Source of the DNA: Kordiimonas gwangyangensis DSM 19435 = JCM 12864
GTDB lineage: Bacteria > Pseudomonadota > Alphaproteobacteria > Sphingomonadales > Kordiimonadaceae
DNA: 64,000 nucleotides
NCBI RefSeq assembly: GCF_000375545.1
Contig: NZ_AQXF01000003.1
Location: 576,595-640,594 of the forward strand
Direction: 5' to 3'
Under the pieces are notes generated by a model, which saw nothing but the letters and a program-made list of their open reading frames with translations, did not search any database and had not been told where the DNA came from. The position numbers were made by a program, and so were the translations under genes. Shown here in pieces: positions 25,999 through 35,179 of this stretch (position 1 is its first letter; each line of letters opens with the position of its first letter).

Positions 25999-26610
25999 AT
26001 GGGCTACTCGCAGGCGCAGAAAAAAGAGAACCACGAGCGGATCGTGTCTATCGCCGCCACCCGCTTCCGCGAAGCGGGGCTTGATGGGCTTGGTGTTGCG
26101 GCAATCATGAAAGAAGCAGGGCTGACCCATGGCGGCTTTTATGCGCACTTCGGTTCGCGCGATGACATGGTGGCACAAGCGCTTGAATTTGCCTTTCAGG
26201 AGGACGAGGAACGGCTATCCCGCGCTATGGGCCGCAGGGGAGGGCCGTCGCTTGATGCTTTCCTTGAGGTATATCTCTCGCCCGCGCACCGCGACACGCC
26301 GGGGCAGGGCTGCACATTGGCGGCGGTAGCCTGTGAAGCGGCTCGTAAAGACGAGACCGTAAAGCGTCTATTCCAAAATCGTATTGAGACCTATGCCATC
26401 AAGCTTGCGCCTCAGCTTGGCCTGACGGAGGAGCAGATGCTGATGGTACTGAGCACCGTTGCAGGCGCGCTCGTGCTATCACGCACGGTGGAGGATAGCG
26501 CAATGTCCGACCGTATTCTGGAGGGTGCACGGCATCAGCTTCGCGCCTGCTTTGCGGAACAAAAAAAAGGCGGGAAAGCCCCGCCTTCTTCAATGTATTC
26601 AGTTGCTTGA
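25999..26610 (+). CDS. TetR-family transcriptional repressor
   Basis: 203 residues. The N-terminal DNA-binding domain shows IVSIAATRFREAGLDGLGVAAIMKEAGLTHGGFYAHFGSRDDM split over helices 1-4; the recognition helix is LTHGGFYAHFG. The C-terminal half (PGQGCTLAAVACEAAR, MLMVLSTVAGALVLSRTV) is the ligand-binding bundle. It is divergent from the SDR/isomerase pair and should repress it until an unknown effector binds. The last residues (QKKGGKAPPSS) are encoded by the hairpin that serves as terminator for the convergent gene. Confidence 0.93.
   Translation: MGYSQAQKKENHERIVSIAATRFREAGLDGLGVAAIMKEAGLTHGGFYAHFGSRDDMVAQALEFAFQEDEERLSRAMGRRGGPSLDAFLEVYLSPAHRDTPGQGCTLAAVACEAARKDETVKRLFQNRIETYAIKLAPQLGLTEEQMLMVLSTVAGALVLSRTVEDSAMSDRILEGARHQLRACFAEQKKGGKAPPSSMYSVA
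26561..26587 (-). terminator. Terminator of the SYLF gene embedded in the tetR 3' end
   Basis: Read on the minus strand, the arms GGCGGG and CCCGCC are followed by eight T residues. It lies 32-58 nt past the SYLF gene stop but inside the last codons of tetR. On the plus strand the same sequence has an A-run before the stem and no T-run. Confidence 0.85.
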
Positions 26611-26618
26611 GGTGCCTA

Positions 26619-27185
26619 TTAGCTGCCCTTGTTCAGCTTTTTGTCCTGCCAGTATTTGGTTCCGTGCAGGGACGCCTGCAGCATCAAACCACCATCGGTG
26701 AACTGATAGACGCTGACCTTCTTGCGTACGGATGCGGCTTCGCCGATCTCGCCACCTTTGTCGCCAGTGCGGGCAGCCGCGTCAGCTTCACCTGTCATGT
26801 CCCAGCCGTGGTCGATAAAGTCTTCAAGCGCATCGCGGCTATGGAAGATGAACACGGCACGGAAATCCTTGATGCCAAGGCCGATGCCAACGGCAGCGGT
26901 TGCCATTTTCATGTAGGTGTCCTTGCCGGTTTTTGCGTCACGGACCACGCCGCGACCACCGCCACCACCGAGGAGGAAAATCTGCACACCAACGTTTGAG
27001 AAGACGGCATAGCCTTCCGCATCGTCAATCTCGGCGCGGGCTTGCGGGCGCTGGTCGAACAGCTCTGCCAGTACCTGCTCACGCATGGTGAGGATTTTTT
27101 CGCGTTTTTCTGCCGTGCTGGCCGCGGTGGCAGGAAATGCCAATGCGATGATAAGCAACAGGCCACTCATGATTCTTGCAGTCAT
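26619..27185 (-). CDS. SYLF/YSC84-domain lipid-binding protein
   Basis: 188 residues. A signal peptide (RIMSGLLLIIALAFPATAAS) is followed by the SYLF domain: DDAEGYAVFSNVGVQIFLLGGGGGRGVVRD, then AAVGIGLGIKDFRAVFIFHS and SVYQFTDGGLMLQASLHGTKYW in sequence order. Bacterial members are exported and bind phosphoinositide-like lipids or act in the envelope; the exact role is unknown. It has its own terminator and a dyad (GGTCAAA/TTTGACC) 60-90 nt upstream. Confidence 0.9.
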   Translation of the reverse strand: MTARIMSGLLLIIALAFPATAASTAEKREKILTMREQVLAELFDQRPQARAEIDDAEGYAVFSNVGVQIFLLGGGGGRGVVRDAKTGKDTYMKMATAAVGIGLGIKDFRAVFIFHSRDALEDFIDHGWDMTGEADAAARTGDKGGEIGEAASVRKKVSVYQFTDGGLMLQASLHGTKYWQDKKLNKGS

Positions 27186-27246
27186 TTACTTCCCTCTGCC
27201 TGAATGGGGCTTCCCATGAAAGCCGAAACTACTGAAATGTCTTGCG

Positions 27247-27271
27247 GGTCAAAATTGGCATAAGTTTGACC
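27247..27271. promoter_or_regulatory. Dyad upstream of the SYLF gene
   Basis: The arms GGTCAAA (27247-27253) and TTTGACC (27265-27271) are perfect, with an 11-nt spacer. There is no T-run on either strand, so an operator is more likely than a terminator of the upstream yqaA-like gene. Confidence 0.35.
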
Positions 27272-27292
27272 GCCTGTCGATTGAAAGCGGTC

Positions 27293-27739
27293 TTAAAAGG
27301 CGTTTGCAGCCAAGGCAATAACGATATAACGCCCCGCCTTGCCCAAGGTGGTCAGAACAAGGAAAGGCAGGAAACGCATCCGAAAGATGCCAGCCACAAA
27401 GGTTAGCGGGTCGCCAATAATAGGCAGCCATGCGAACAGCAAGGTAGGGTAGCCGTAGCGTTCAAAAAGTCGTGTTCCGCGCTCGATCTGCCGTGGGGAG
27501 AAGGGAAACCATCGGCGGTCTTGGTATACAAGCGCCCGTCCGCCGAGCCACCAGTTGAGAATGGAGCCGAGCACATTGCCAAGCGTGGCAACGGCAATAA
27601 GCAACACAGACTCGCCGTTCCCGGATGCGATCAGCGACGCAAGCGCCACTTCCGAAAAGGCGGGCAGCAAGGTTGCCGCTACAAAGGCATTCAGGAAAAG
27701 CCCGAGATAGAGCAGGACCTCAGGCGAGATCAGGGCCAT
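27293..27739 (-). CDS. yqaA: YqaA-family (DedA/VTT-like) membrane protein
   Basis: 148 residues with four to five membrane segments. Typical pieces are [67 protein letters not shown] and [16 protein letters not shown]. The [16 protein letters not shown] segment is a hallmark of the VTT/DedA superfamily, linked to lipid scrambling and membrane homeostasis. It is the last gene of trmL-hemF-yqaA and overlaps the hemF 3' end by 10 nt. Confidence 0.9.
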   Translation of the reverse strand: MALISPEVLLYLGLFLNAFVAATLLPAFSEVALASLIASGNGESVLLIAVATLGNVLGSILNWWLGGRALVYQDRRWFPFSPRQIERGTRLFERYGYPTLLFAWLPIIGDPLTFVAGIFRMRFLPFLVLTTLGKAGRYIVIALAANAF

Positions 27740-28596
27740 TTGGCTTCGGGCGGCAGCGACATCAGGATGGCTTCCACATTGCCACCTGTCTTGAGGCCGA
27801 ATGTGGTGCCGCGGTCATAGACCAGATTAAATTCTGCATAGTAGCCGCGGTATTCAAGCTGGGTCTCGCGCTCTTCCGCCGTCCATTCTTCATTCATGTG
27901 ACGACGCACAAGGGCAGGGTAAATCTCGTTGAACGTGCGGCCAACGTCCTGGGTGAAAGCAAAATCTGCGTCCCAGTCGCCGGTCGCGAGGCGATCATAG
28001 AAAATGCCGCCTTCACCGCGGGCGCGGTTGCGGTGTGGGATATAGAAATATTCGTCGCACCATTTTTTAAAGCGCTCGTAATAGTCCGGACCATGGCGGT
28101 CACAGCTTGCTTTGAATGCGGCATGGAAATCCGCGGTGTCTGTGGCGTTTGGAAGGGGCGCGTTAAGGTCAGCGCCGCCGCCGAACCAGCTTTGGGTGGT
28201 GGTGATGAAACGGGTGTTCATGTGCACGGCAGGCACCCGCGGGCTGTTCATATGCGCGACAAGGCTGATTCCCGTGGCGAAAAAGCGCGGGTCTTCCTCG
28301 GCGCCCGGAATGCTTTTGGCAAATTCCGGCGTGAAGGTGCCGTGGACGGTAGAAATGTTCACGCCAACCTTCTCGAACACGCGACCGCCGCGCATGATGG
28401 ACATGGTGCCGCCCCCCCCTTCGGCGCCATCACCCTGATTGGTGCGGTCCCAGCTCTTGCGCTCAAAGCGGCCGGGCGCGCGGTCTTTGAGCGGGCCGGC
28501 GTTGTCATCTTCAATGGCTTCAAAGCTGGCGCAGATCTGATTCCTGAGGTCGAAGAACCACTCGGCGGCTTTTTGTTTTTTTACTTCGATATCCAT
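27730..28596 (-). CDS. hemF: Oxygen-dependent coproporphyrinogen III oxidase HemF
   Basis: 288 residues, usual HemF length. Signatures include [54 protein letters not shown] and [15 protein letters not shown]. It converts coproporphyrinogen III to protoporphyrinogen IX using O2, in the cytosol. Its ATG overlaps the trmL stop by one base (TAATG), so translation is probably coupled. The neighbouring petABC operon needs haem for cytochromes b and c1, although it is on the other strand. Confidence 0.97.
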   Translation of the reverse strand: MDIEVKKQKAAEWFFDLRNQICASFEAIEDDNAGPLKDRAPGRFERKSWDRTNQGDGAEGGGGTMSIMRGGRVFEKVGVNISTVHGTFTPEFAKSIPGAEEDPRFFATGISLVAHMNSPRVPAVHMNTRFITTTQSWFGGGADLNAPLPNATDTADFHAAFKASCDRHGPDYYERFKKWCDEYFYIPHRNRARGEGGIFYDRLATGDWDADFAFTQDVGRTFNEIYPALVRRHMNEEWTAEERETQLEYRGYYAEFNLVYDRGTTFGLKTGGNVEAILMSLPPEAKWP

Positions 28597-29063
28597 TACC
28601 CGTTTCCTTCTGTGCCGGATCGTGTCTGCCTTAATGCTTCACCTAAAACCATCGCCATTGAGACCGCAACATTGAGTGAACGCGCACCTGCTGCCATGGG
28701 AATCGTCACCCGTGCGTCCGCGCTCTCATGAACATAGTCCGGCGCCCCGGTCGATTCACTACCAACCACCAGAATATCATCGGGGTTGAAACTGAACGCG
28801 GTGTAGGGTTCAGGTGACTTTGTCGTCAAGAGGACGAGACGTTTTCCCAAAGCCTTTCTTGCCGCATTGAAGCTATCAAAGTCCATATGGTGATGCAGCT
28901 CCACAAGGTCGGCATAATCCATGGCGGAACGCCGGAAAGCCTTGTGGGAAAAGGGGAAGCCGCAGGGCTCGATAACGTGCGCCGGTACCCCCATGCAGGC
29001 AGCAAGGCGAAGCATGGTTCCCGTGTTCTGGGGCTGGTCCGGTTCAAAAAGCGCTATTTCCAT
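28596..29063 (-). CDS. trmL: tRNA (cytidine(34)-2'-O)-methyltransferase TrmL
   Basis: 155 residues from the ATG at 29063, the family start ([21 protein letters not shown]); an upstream reading adds 16 unrelated residues. The SPOUT knot motifs are [19 protein letters not shown] and [26 protein letters not shown]. It methylates the 2'-O of the wobble base in tRNA-Leu isoacceptors using SAM. It is the first gene of trmL-hemF-yqaA. The 288-nt region up to petA carries both promoters; I see no clear operator there. Confidence 0.95.
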   Translation of the reverse strand: MEIALFEPDQPQNTGTMLRLAACMGVPAHVIEPCGFPFSHKAFRRSAMDYADLVELHHHMDFDSFNAARKALGKRLVLLTTKSPEPYTAFSFNPDDILVVGSESTGAPDYVHESADARVTIPMAAGARSLNVAVSMAMVLGEALRQTRSGTEGNG

Positions 29064-29351
29064 GGCGCGCAAGCTACCGACGTTGATGCGCCGATGCAAC
29101 GACGACCACAACTTCTTAACTTTTTTCGGCCATTTTTTTGGTCAGATGGAGGATAAACCCTTGCCTCTTAACGCGCGTCCGACTAAACCAATCCCAATTC
29201 GCTGGGCAGGGGCTGTCCGGCGGTCGAGTTTATGGTGAGCTGCTGTGCGGCCTTGTGCCGCAGGGATTTGCCACCATGCAGAGGTAGAACTACGTTCGGG
29301 AATCAAACGACTGATCGCCTTTCGCATCACGTTCCTGTCAGGGAAGATTAG

Positions 29352-29906
29352 ATGAGCACTATCAACGAGACTATCGAAGCTGAAGATGGCGCCACGCGGC
29401 GCGACTTTCTTCACGTGGCAGCTGCCGGTATGGCCGGCGTAGGCGCCGTAATGGCGGCTTGGCCTTTCATTGACCAGATGAACCCGGCAGCGGATACGCT
29501 GGCGCTTGCATCTGTCGAAGTAGACCTCAGCGCTATCGGCGTTGGTGAAGCGGTCATCATCAAATGGCGCGGCAAGCCTGTGTTTGTCCGTCACCGTACG
29601 GAAGCCGAGATTGAGGCTGCCCGCGCGGTTCCGATGGACGTGCTGGTCGACAAACAGCCTGACGCGGAACGTGTTCAGGAAGGCCATGCTGAATGGCTGG
29701 TGGTTCTGGGTGTATGTACCCACCTCGGTTGTGTGCCGCTCGGCACCAAAGAGGGCGATGACCGCGGCGATTTCGGCGGTTGGTTCTGCCCGTGCCACGG
29801 CTCGCACTACGACACGGCTGGCCGTATCCGCAAGGGCCCGGCGCCGAAGAACCTCGAAGTGCCGACTTACGCCTTCGTCAACGATACAACGCTTCAGATC
29901 GGTTAA
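29352..29906 (+). CDS. petA: Ubiquinol-cytochrome c reductase Rieske iron-sulfur subunit
   Basis: 184 residues. A twin-arginine motif ([15 protein letters not shown]) precedes the single membrane anchor. The cluster-binding boxes are CTHLGC (Cys122, His124, Cys127) and CPCHGSH (Cys146, Cys148, His149); Cys122/Cys146 and the two His hold the 2Fe-2S cluster and Cys127/Cys148 form the disulfide. It accepts electrons from ubiquinol at the Qo site of the bc1 complex and hands them to cytochrome c1. It is the first gene of petABC, 11 nt before petB. Confidence 0.98.
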   Translation: MSTINETIEAEDGATRRDFLHVAAAGMAGVGAVMAAWPFIDQMNPAADTLALASVEVDLSAIGVGEAVIIKWRGKPVFVRHRTEAEIEAARAVPMDVLVDKQPDAERVQEGHAEWLVVLGVCTHLGCVPLGTKEGDDRGDFGGWFCPCHGSHYDTAGRIRKGPAPKNLEVPTYAFVNDTTLQIG

Positions 29907-29917
29907 GGGGGCACCTC

Positions 29918-31189
29918 ATGGCTGAATGGAATGCTGCAAAACCCAAAAATGCTGTCGCTGCATGGGTTGAAGAACGCCTGCCGATCCTTTCGCTGGTGAA
30001 CAATGTTGTGGGTGTCGATACGCCGACGCCGCGCAACTTGAACTACTGGTGGAACTTCGGTTCGCTCGCGGGCCTTATGCTCGTTGTTCAAATCATTTCC
30101 GGTGTTGTGCTCGCAATGCACTACACCCCGCACACCTCGCTCGCGTTCGACAGTGTCGAGCGCATCATGCGTGATGTGAACTATGGCTGGCTCATTCGCT
30201 ACATGCATGCGAACGGCGCAAGCTTCTTCTTTATCGCTGTGTACACCCACATTTTCCGCGGCCTTTATTACGGTTCATACAAAGCCCCGCGTGAGCTTCT
30301 GTGGATGCTCGGCGTTGTGATCTTCCTCCTCATGATGGCAACCGCTTTCATGGGCTACGTTCTCCCATGGGGCCAGATGTCCTTCTGGGGTGCGACTGTG
30401 ATCACCAACCTCTTCTCCGCGATCCCTGTTGTGGGCGAAAGCATTGTGACCCTGCTGTGGGGTGGCTTCTCGGTTGATAACCCAACTCTGAACCGCTTCT
30501 TCAGCCTGCACTATCTGCTGCCGTTCGTGATTGCAGGTGTTGTAATCCTTCACCTCTGGGCGAAGAAAATCTCGGACAGCGGCAATCCGCTTGGTATCGA
30601 CGTGAAGTCGAACGCTGATCAGATCCCGTTCCACCCGTTCTACACGATCAAGGACGCGTTTGGTGCCGGTGTATTCTTCTTTGTCTTCGCGGCATTCATC
30701 TTCTACATGCCGAACGTGCTCGGCCACCCGGATAACTATATTCCGGCTGACCCGATGGTAACGCCTGCGAGCATCGTGCCGGAATGGTACTTCCTGCCGT
30801 TCTACGCAATCCTGCGCTCCATCACGTTCGATATCGGCATTCCGTTCACGGATATCGTGTTCATCCCGGCCAAGCTTCTTGGTGTTCTGGCGATGTTTGC
30901 ATCGATCCTCGTGTGGCTGTTCCTGCCGTGGCTTGACACCTCGAAAGTTCGCTCGGGCAAGTTCCGTCCGACCTTCCGCTGGTTCTTCCTCTTCCTCGTG
31001 ATTGACATGTTTGTCCTCACGGTTGTTGGTGGCAAGAAGCCTGAAGGTATCTGGCCGCTCGTGGGTCTGATCGGTACGGCATACTATTTCGCGTACTTCC
31101 TCGTGATCCTGCCGCTCCTCGGCAAGATCGAGAAGACGCTGCCGCTGCCGGAAAGCATTGCCAATCCGGTCGTAAAAGCTGCCGAGTAA
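29918..31189 (+). CDS. petB: Cytochrome b of the bc1 complex
   Basis: 423 residues from the ATG at 29918, with AAGGGGGCACC upstream. It shows the two-haem four-helix bundle ([40 protein letters not shown], and [20 protein letters not shown]) and the Qo-site [14 protein letters not shown] motif. It is the integral membrane core of complex III, carrying haems bL and bH for the Q cycle. The full-length fused form is typical of alphaproteobacteria, unlike the split b6/IV type. It is followed 11 nt later by petC. Confidence 0.98.
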   Translation: MAEWNAAKPKNAVAAWVEERLPILSLVNNVVGVDTPTPRNLNYWWNFGSLAGLMLVVQIISGVVLAMHYTPHTSLAFDSVERIMRDVNYGWLIRYMHANGASFFFIAVYTHIFRGLYYGSYKAPRELLWMLGVVIFLLMMATAFMGYVLPWGQMSFWGATVITNLFSAIPVVGESIVTLLWGGFSVDNPTLNRFFSLHYLLPFVIAGVVILHLWAKKISDSGNPLGIDVKSNADQIPFHPFYTIKDAFGAGVFFFVFAAFIFYMPNVLGHPDNYIPADPMVTPASIVPEWYFLPFYAILRSITFDIGIPFTDIVFIPAKLLGVLAMFASILVWLFLPWLDTSKVRSGKFRPTFRWFFLFLVIDMFVLTVVGGKKPEGIWPLVGLIGTAYYFAYFLVILPLLGKIEKTLPLPESIANPVVKAAE

Positions 31190-31200
31190 GGGGATCAACG

Positions 31201-31992
31201 ATGAAACTTGTTAAAAACATTGCGATTGCCCTGACGGCGGCTGTAGGCCTCGCAGGTGCTTCGTTCGCAGCCGGTGCCGCAAAGCACCCGATGCAGCTTG
31301 AGTGGTCCTTCGAAGGTCCGTTTGGCCAGTTCGACATGCAGTCTGCACAGCGCGGCTGGCAGGTCTACAAGCAGGTTTGCTCGAACTGCCACAGCCTCAA
31401 GTACTTCCACTTCCGTAACCTTGCTGACCTTGGTTACGAAGAGGACATGATCAAGGCTTGGGCCGCTGAATACACTGTTATCGACGGTGTCGACGATGCG
31501 GGTGACCCGAAAGAGCGTCCGGGCCTGCCGCAGGACGTTTTCCCGGCACCGTTCCCGAACCCTGAGGCTGCTGCGGCATCCAACGGTGGCGCGGTTCCGC
31601 CAGACCTTTCGCTGATGTCGAAAGCTCGTCATGACGGTCCGAACTATATCTACAGCCTGCTGACCGGCTATGAGGATGCTCCGGCCGATCACGAGATGCC
31701 AGCTGGCAAGAGCTACAACCCGTATTTCCCGGGTGGTGCAATCTCCATGGCGCCGCCGCTTGCTGAAGGTGTTGTCGACTATGAAGACGGTACCGCTGCA
31801 ACGGCTGAACAGATGTCGAAAGACGTTGTGATGTTCCTGACCTATGTGGCTGAGCCGAAGCTCGTTGACCGTCACCACATGGGCCTCAAGGTTCTTATGT
31901 TCCTCGGTATCCTCACGATTGTGCTTTATCTCTCGATGAAGAAGATCTGGAAGCCGATCAAGTCTGGCCGCAACGTCTACGAAGACAAATAA
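31201..31992 (+). CDS. petC: Cytochrome c1 of the bc1 complex
   Basis: 263 residues. A signal peptide (KNIAIALTAAVGLAGASFAAG) is followed by the c-haem site CSNCHS (Cys60, Cys63, His64). Met183 in GGAISMAPPL is the likely sixth haem ligand. One C-terminal membrane helix (about 227-247, LMFLGILTIVLYLSMKKIW) anchors the protein on the periplasmic side, where it passes electrons to soluble cytochrome c. It ends the petABC operon; a terminator follows after 20 nt. Confidence 0.98.
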   Translation: MKLVKNIAIALTAAVGLAGASFAAGAAKHPMQLEWSFEGPFGQFDMQSAQRGWQVYKQVCSNCHSLKYFHFRNLADLGYEEDMIKAWAAEYTVIDGVDDAGDPKERPGLPQDVFPAPFPNPEAAAASNGGAVPPDLSLMSKARHDGPNYIYSLLTGYEDAPADHEMPAGKSYNPYFPGGAISMAPPLAEGVVDYEDGTAATAEQMSKDVVMFLTYVAEPKLVDRHHMGLKVLMFLGILTIVLYLSMKKIWKPIKSGRNVYEDK

Positions 31993-32015
31993 GCTTCAGG
32001 CTAAATACTTACATC

Positions 32016-32045
32016 AAGGGCTGCCCATCGGGCGGCCCTTTTTGT
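32016..32045 (+). terminator. Rho-independent terminator of petABC
   Basis: An 11-bp stem (AAGGGCTGCCC and GGGCGGCCCTT, one T-G pair) with loop ATC is followed by a T-run. Confidence 0.93.
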
Positions 32046-32103
32046 TTGGCGAAGTGCTCGTCATTCGCTAGGCTTCCAGCAGGCAATAATCGGGGGATCA
32101 ATC

Positions 32104-32523
32104 ATGCTTAAATCACTGGTGCTCGCAGCAGCATTTCTTGGGGCAAGTGTTGGCGCACAGGCGGAAAACGCGCAAGCCAAGCTGCCTTTCTCGAAGGCCG
32201 TACGTGTCGGCAATATGCTCTATCTTTCGGGCGAGCTGGGCGCGAAGCCGGGTACGATGGAATTGGTGCCAGGCGGTATCGGCCCCGAGACCCGACAGAC
32301 GATGGAAAACATCAAAGCAACGCTTGAGGCCAATGGCTCCGACATGGACCATGTGGTCAAATGCCTCGTGATGATGGCCGACATCAAGGAATGGGCCGCG
32401 ATGAACGAGGTGTATCGCACCTATTTCACCGACAAGTTCCCCGCCCGCAGCGCCATGGGCGCATCGGGTCTCGCGCTCGGTGCGCGGGTCGAGATCGAAT
32501 GCATGGCAACAGTGAAACACTAG
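32104..32523 (+). CDS. Exported RidA/YjgF-family protein
   Basis: 139 residues. A signal peptide (LKSLVLAAAFLGASVGAQAE) precedes a RidA fold: LPFSKAVRVGNMLYLSGELG, TMENIKATLEANGSDMDHVV, and PARSAMGASGLALGARVEIE with the conserved Arg that in RidA binds the imine/enamine substrate carboxylate. Cytosolic RidA deaminates reactive enamines; this version is predicted to be periplasmic, where its substrate is unknown. It is monocistronic with its own terminator. Confidence 0.9.
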   Translation: MLKSLVLAAAFLGASVGAQAENAQAKLPFSKAVRVGNMLYLSGELGAKPGTMELVPGGIGPETRQTMENIKATLEANGSDMDHVVKCLVMMADIKEWAAMNEVYRTYFTDKFPARSAMGASGLALGARVEIECMATVKH

Positions 32524-32548
32524 CGCCAAGCTCTCGTAGCAACCTTTT

Positions 32549-32575
32549 AAGGCGTGCTTTAGTGGCGCGCCTTTT
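32549..32575 (+). terminator. Rho-independent terminator of the RidA-like gene
   Basis: A 9-bp stem (AAGGCGTGC with GCGCGCCTT, one T-G pair), a 7-nt loop and a short T-run. Confidence 0.8.
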
Positions 32576-32577
32576 TG

Positions 32578-34599
32578 CTATTTTGCTGAGAGAACATCGA
32601 TGCTCGCAAGCGCCTGCAGGTATTCCTCAAGCGCGGCGCGGTCGACGGCGTAAAACTCGGCCACCAGCATGGTGTAAATCTCGCGCACGCTACGGCTGCC
32701 ATCAACGTAGTTCAGTGCCTCATAGGCCATCTCGTGCCCGCGTAGGCCGTTTGGTAGCTTGAGGGCGGCAAGCTTCTCTGCACCTAGTTTATCCGCGATA
32801 TAGGAATAGCCGAAACCGTTCATGGTGCCCTTGAGGTCAGGGTTGCGCCGGTAGACAGTGCCCTGGGGTGTATTCGAAGCCTGTGCGCCTTCAAGCGCCA
32901 TCACTGCGGCAGTGAACTCGGTCAGTGGGGTAGTGTCTGCCTTGGGGGCATAGCCCTTGATGCTTCGTGTGATACGCAGCTCTGTAAGCCAGTGCCCGAG
33001 GCGCGCTTCTGCTTGTGTCTCTGCCGAATGGTTTGACCACTCGCTCATCACTTCTGCAAGGCGCGCGACAGCCGCGGGGCGCTCAAGCGCTAGCAGGGCA
33101 CCCGCGTCGTCGTCGTCAAGGTTTGCGAGCACAGCAGCCTGCACTGCGCCAATGAAGGCCGCACGTTTCAGCTTGGTGGGGTCGATATTGGCTGCGACAT
33201 CCTTTGTGGTGTGAATGTAGCGGTCCGGCCAGTCGTGCATATAGGTGACCGGAATGCCCCAGCTACCGGCAGCAAACACATCATGGTCGCTGCCCATGTC
33301 GAGCCATTCGTGTTGCGCGAGCAACGGTTCACGCCCACCTTCAGGTGAGAAAAGCGGGAAGGCGGTGTCCTCGCCGCTCGCGAATGCGAGGGTATGCTCG
33401 TTCACAAAATCAGTGATGGCCCATGCGATATCGCCGGAGACGTCCGCAGTGCTTTTCGGGCCGCGCGATACGCGGAATACGGCCTTGGTCTCCGGCCCGC
33501 CGCCGACCATATCCATATGGATCACATGTTTGGTGCGTTCCCCGAGTTCTGGGTATGCGTTCAGAAGAATGAGTGTCGCTTCAATCTCGGACGGCCACAG
33601 GAAGCGGATGGTGCGCTTCGGGGCGGGCAGCGCGCCGGAATCGGTCAGGCGTTTGAGTGTGCGCGCCGCCTCGAGGATGGACACACAGCCGCTGGCGTTG
33701 TCGTTAGCTCCGGGGCGGGGGTGATCAAGGTGGCAACTGAAGGTGATTTCCTCGTCCGCAAGCTTCGGGTCACTGCCGGGAATGGTGGCGGTGACGATGC
33801 GGTATTCACCTTCCTCGCGCACGGCATCCACCTTGGCGTGGAACCGGATGCTCTCCCCCTTGGCGAGGCGCACTTGCAGCGCACGAGCTTCACCAAGGCT
33901 TGTCATGAAGGCAAAGGCGGGCTCATCGCGGAAGGAGGACAGATGCCCCCAGCGTACGAGGCTGTCGTCAAGCTGCCACCATGCCGATTTCTGGTTTGCG
34001 GCGTAGGAGAGGATACCAGCAGCACCATATTTCCGCAGTGCCAGCGCCTCAACCGCGCCCGGCTGGCTTGAGGTCAGCACAATCTTGCCCTTGATGTCCT
34101 TGCCTGCGTAATCGTCTTCAGTGACGCCGCGACCAATATCCACGAGCTCAGCTGTCACGTCTGCGCTGTCGCTATCCTGCGCGAGGGTGAGGGGTCTTGC
34201 CTCCCAGTCGCCCAGCTTGCGTATACGTGTGCCATCCTCTGTCACTTCCCAAAGTTCGGCGAAGCTCACATTCCAGGCCGGGCGGGATTTCTGCGTGCCG
34301 TACATGCTTTTGCCGTCGGCAGGCAGGCTGAAGATATCCACCGTCTCGAAGCCGTAGGACTGCAGCTTGCGAATGACCACTTCACCGGCCTTGTCAAACT
34401 GCGCACTGGCGCGGGTACGGTGATAGAGCGTGATTTCATCAAGGCTGCGCTTTGCGGTGACGCCTGAGACTTCCTCGGCGATCTGCTTGAGTGTTGCTTC
34501 CGGTATGAGCGGGGAGAGGCTGTCTGCGTGTACCGGTGTGCCTGCGATCACGGCAGCTAGTGCAATTGCGGATGTAACGTTGAACAGATGCCGTTTCAT
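32578..34599 (-). CDS. Exported M28-family zinc peptidase with PA domain
   Basis: 673 residues. A signal peptide (about 1-25, VIAGTPVHA) is followed by a protease-associated domain (about 145-245). The M28 catalytic region has CHLDHPRPGANDNASG (His290, Asp300), WPSEIEA (Glu338/Glu340), an Asp in HMDMVGG (Asp363) and a later His in YMHDWPDRYIHTTKD, together making the two-zinc site. The C-terminal ~120 residues are family-specific. It probably trims peptides in the periplasm or outside the cell; specificity is unknown. Its leader has C-rich and G-rich arms around the ribosome-binding site. Confidence 0.88.
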   Translation of the reverse strand: MKRHLFNVTSAIALAAVIAGTPVHADSLSPLIPEATLKQIAEEVSGVTAKRSLDEITLYHRTRASAQFDKAGEVVIRKLQSYGFETVDIFSLPADGKSMYGTQKSRPAWNVSFAELWEVTEDGTRIRKLGDWEARPLTLAQDSDSADVTAELVDIGRGVTEDDYAGKDIKGKIVLTSSQPGAVEALALRKYGAAGILSYAANQKSAWWQLDDSLVRWGHLSSFRDEPAFAFMTSLGEARALQVRLAKGESIRFHAKVDAVREEGEYRIVTATIPGSDPKLADEEITFSCHLDHPRPGANDNASGCVSILEAARTLKRLTDSGALPAPKRTIRFLWPSEIEATLILLNAYPELGERTKHVIHMDMVGGGPETKAVFRVSRGPKSTADVSGDIAWAITDFVNEHTLAFASGEDTAFPLFSPEGGREPLLAQHEWLDMGSDHDVFAAGSWGIPVTYMHDWPDRYIHTTKDVAANIDPTKLKRAAFIGAVQAAVLANLDDDDAGALLALERPAAVARLAEVMSEWSNHSAETQAEARLGHWLTELRITRSIKGYAPKADTTPLTEFTAAVMALEGAQASNTPQGTVYRRNPDLKGTMNGFGYSYIADKLGAEKLAALKLPNGLRGHEMAYEALNYVDGSRSVREIYTMLVAEFYAVDRAALEEYLQALASIDVLSAK

Positions 34600-34605
34600 G
34601 AGATT

Positions 34606-34627
34606 TCCCCTCCGTGTTTGAAGGGGA
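34606..34627 (-). promoter_or_regulatory. Short stem over the M28 peptidase ribosome-binding site
   Basis: The arms TCCCCT and AGGGGA (6 bp, 10-nt loop) place the purine-rich Shine-Dalgarno GGAGGGG, just before the ATG, inside a stem. It is short and could be coincidental. Confidence 0.3.
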
Positions 34628-34668
34628 GCTTAGGCCTGCCACATACGCCCGGCAAGGCACAATAAGAC

Positions 34669-35100
34669 CTAGCCGCGGCTGAAAGCTGAACTGATGCGTT
34701 TCAGATAGTCCGCCAGCGCTGCCGCTTCCTCAGCCCTGAGTACTTTGTCGAAGGTCTCATTGATGCTGCCAAAGGGACCTGCGATCGCATCAAGTGCTGC
34801 ACGCCCGCTGTCGGTTATCTCCAGCAGCCACGCACGGGCGTCATCCTTGTCGCGGTGACGGGTGACATAACCCAGCTTCATCAAGCGGCGGATCATGGCG
34901 GTCACGGCTGATTCGTTCTGGCCAAGGGCGTCCGCCACTGTGCGTTGGGTGACCCGCTCCTCACTGGTGAGCAGCGACAGCACCGCCGCTTGCGCCGTGG
35001 TCAGCTCAGCCCCGTCCAAAAGCGCGCGGTCAGCCTGCTTTTTCACATGGTGGGCGGCAAGCTGCAGGTGGAGATAGAGCCTGTGGTTCGATGCTGACAT
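34669..35100 (-). CDS. MarR-family transcriptional regulator
   Basis: 143 residues. The winged-helix core is LTTAQAAVLSLLTSEERVTQRTVADALGQNESAVTAMIRRL, then the wing KLGYVTRHRDKDDARAWLLEITDSG. It is divergent from the amidohydrolase gene at 35180. The 79-nt region between them has the dyad GTAG/CTAC and two copies of a TAGTGA-type repeat (near 35152-35168), probably the operator region. It most likely represses itself and the amidohydrolase; the ligand is unknown. Confidence 0.92.
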   Translation of the reverse strand: MSASNHRLYLHLQLAAHHVKKQADRALLDGAELTTAQAAVLSLLTSEERVTQRTVADALGQNESAVTAMIRRLMKLGYVTRHRDKDDARAWLLEITDSGRAALDAIAGPFGSINETFDKVLRAEEAAALADYLKRISSAFSRG

Positions 35101-35179
35101 GGCGGCACTCTAGCAACTTGATTTTGGAAACAGTAGCAGCTAATACTACACTAGTGAAGCATTAGTGAGGATAAAGACA

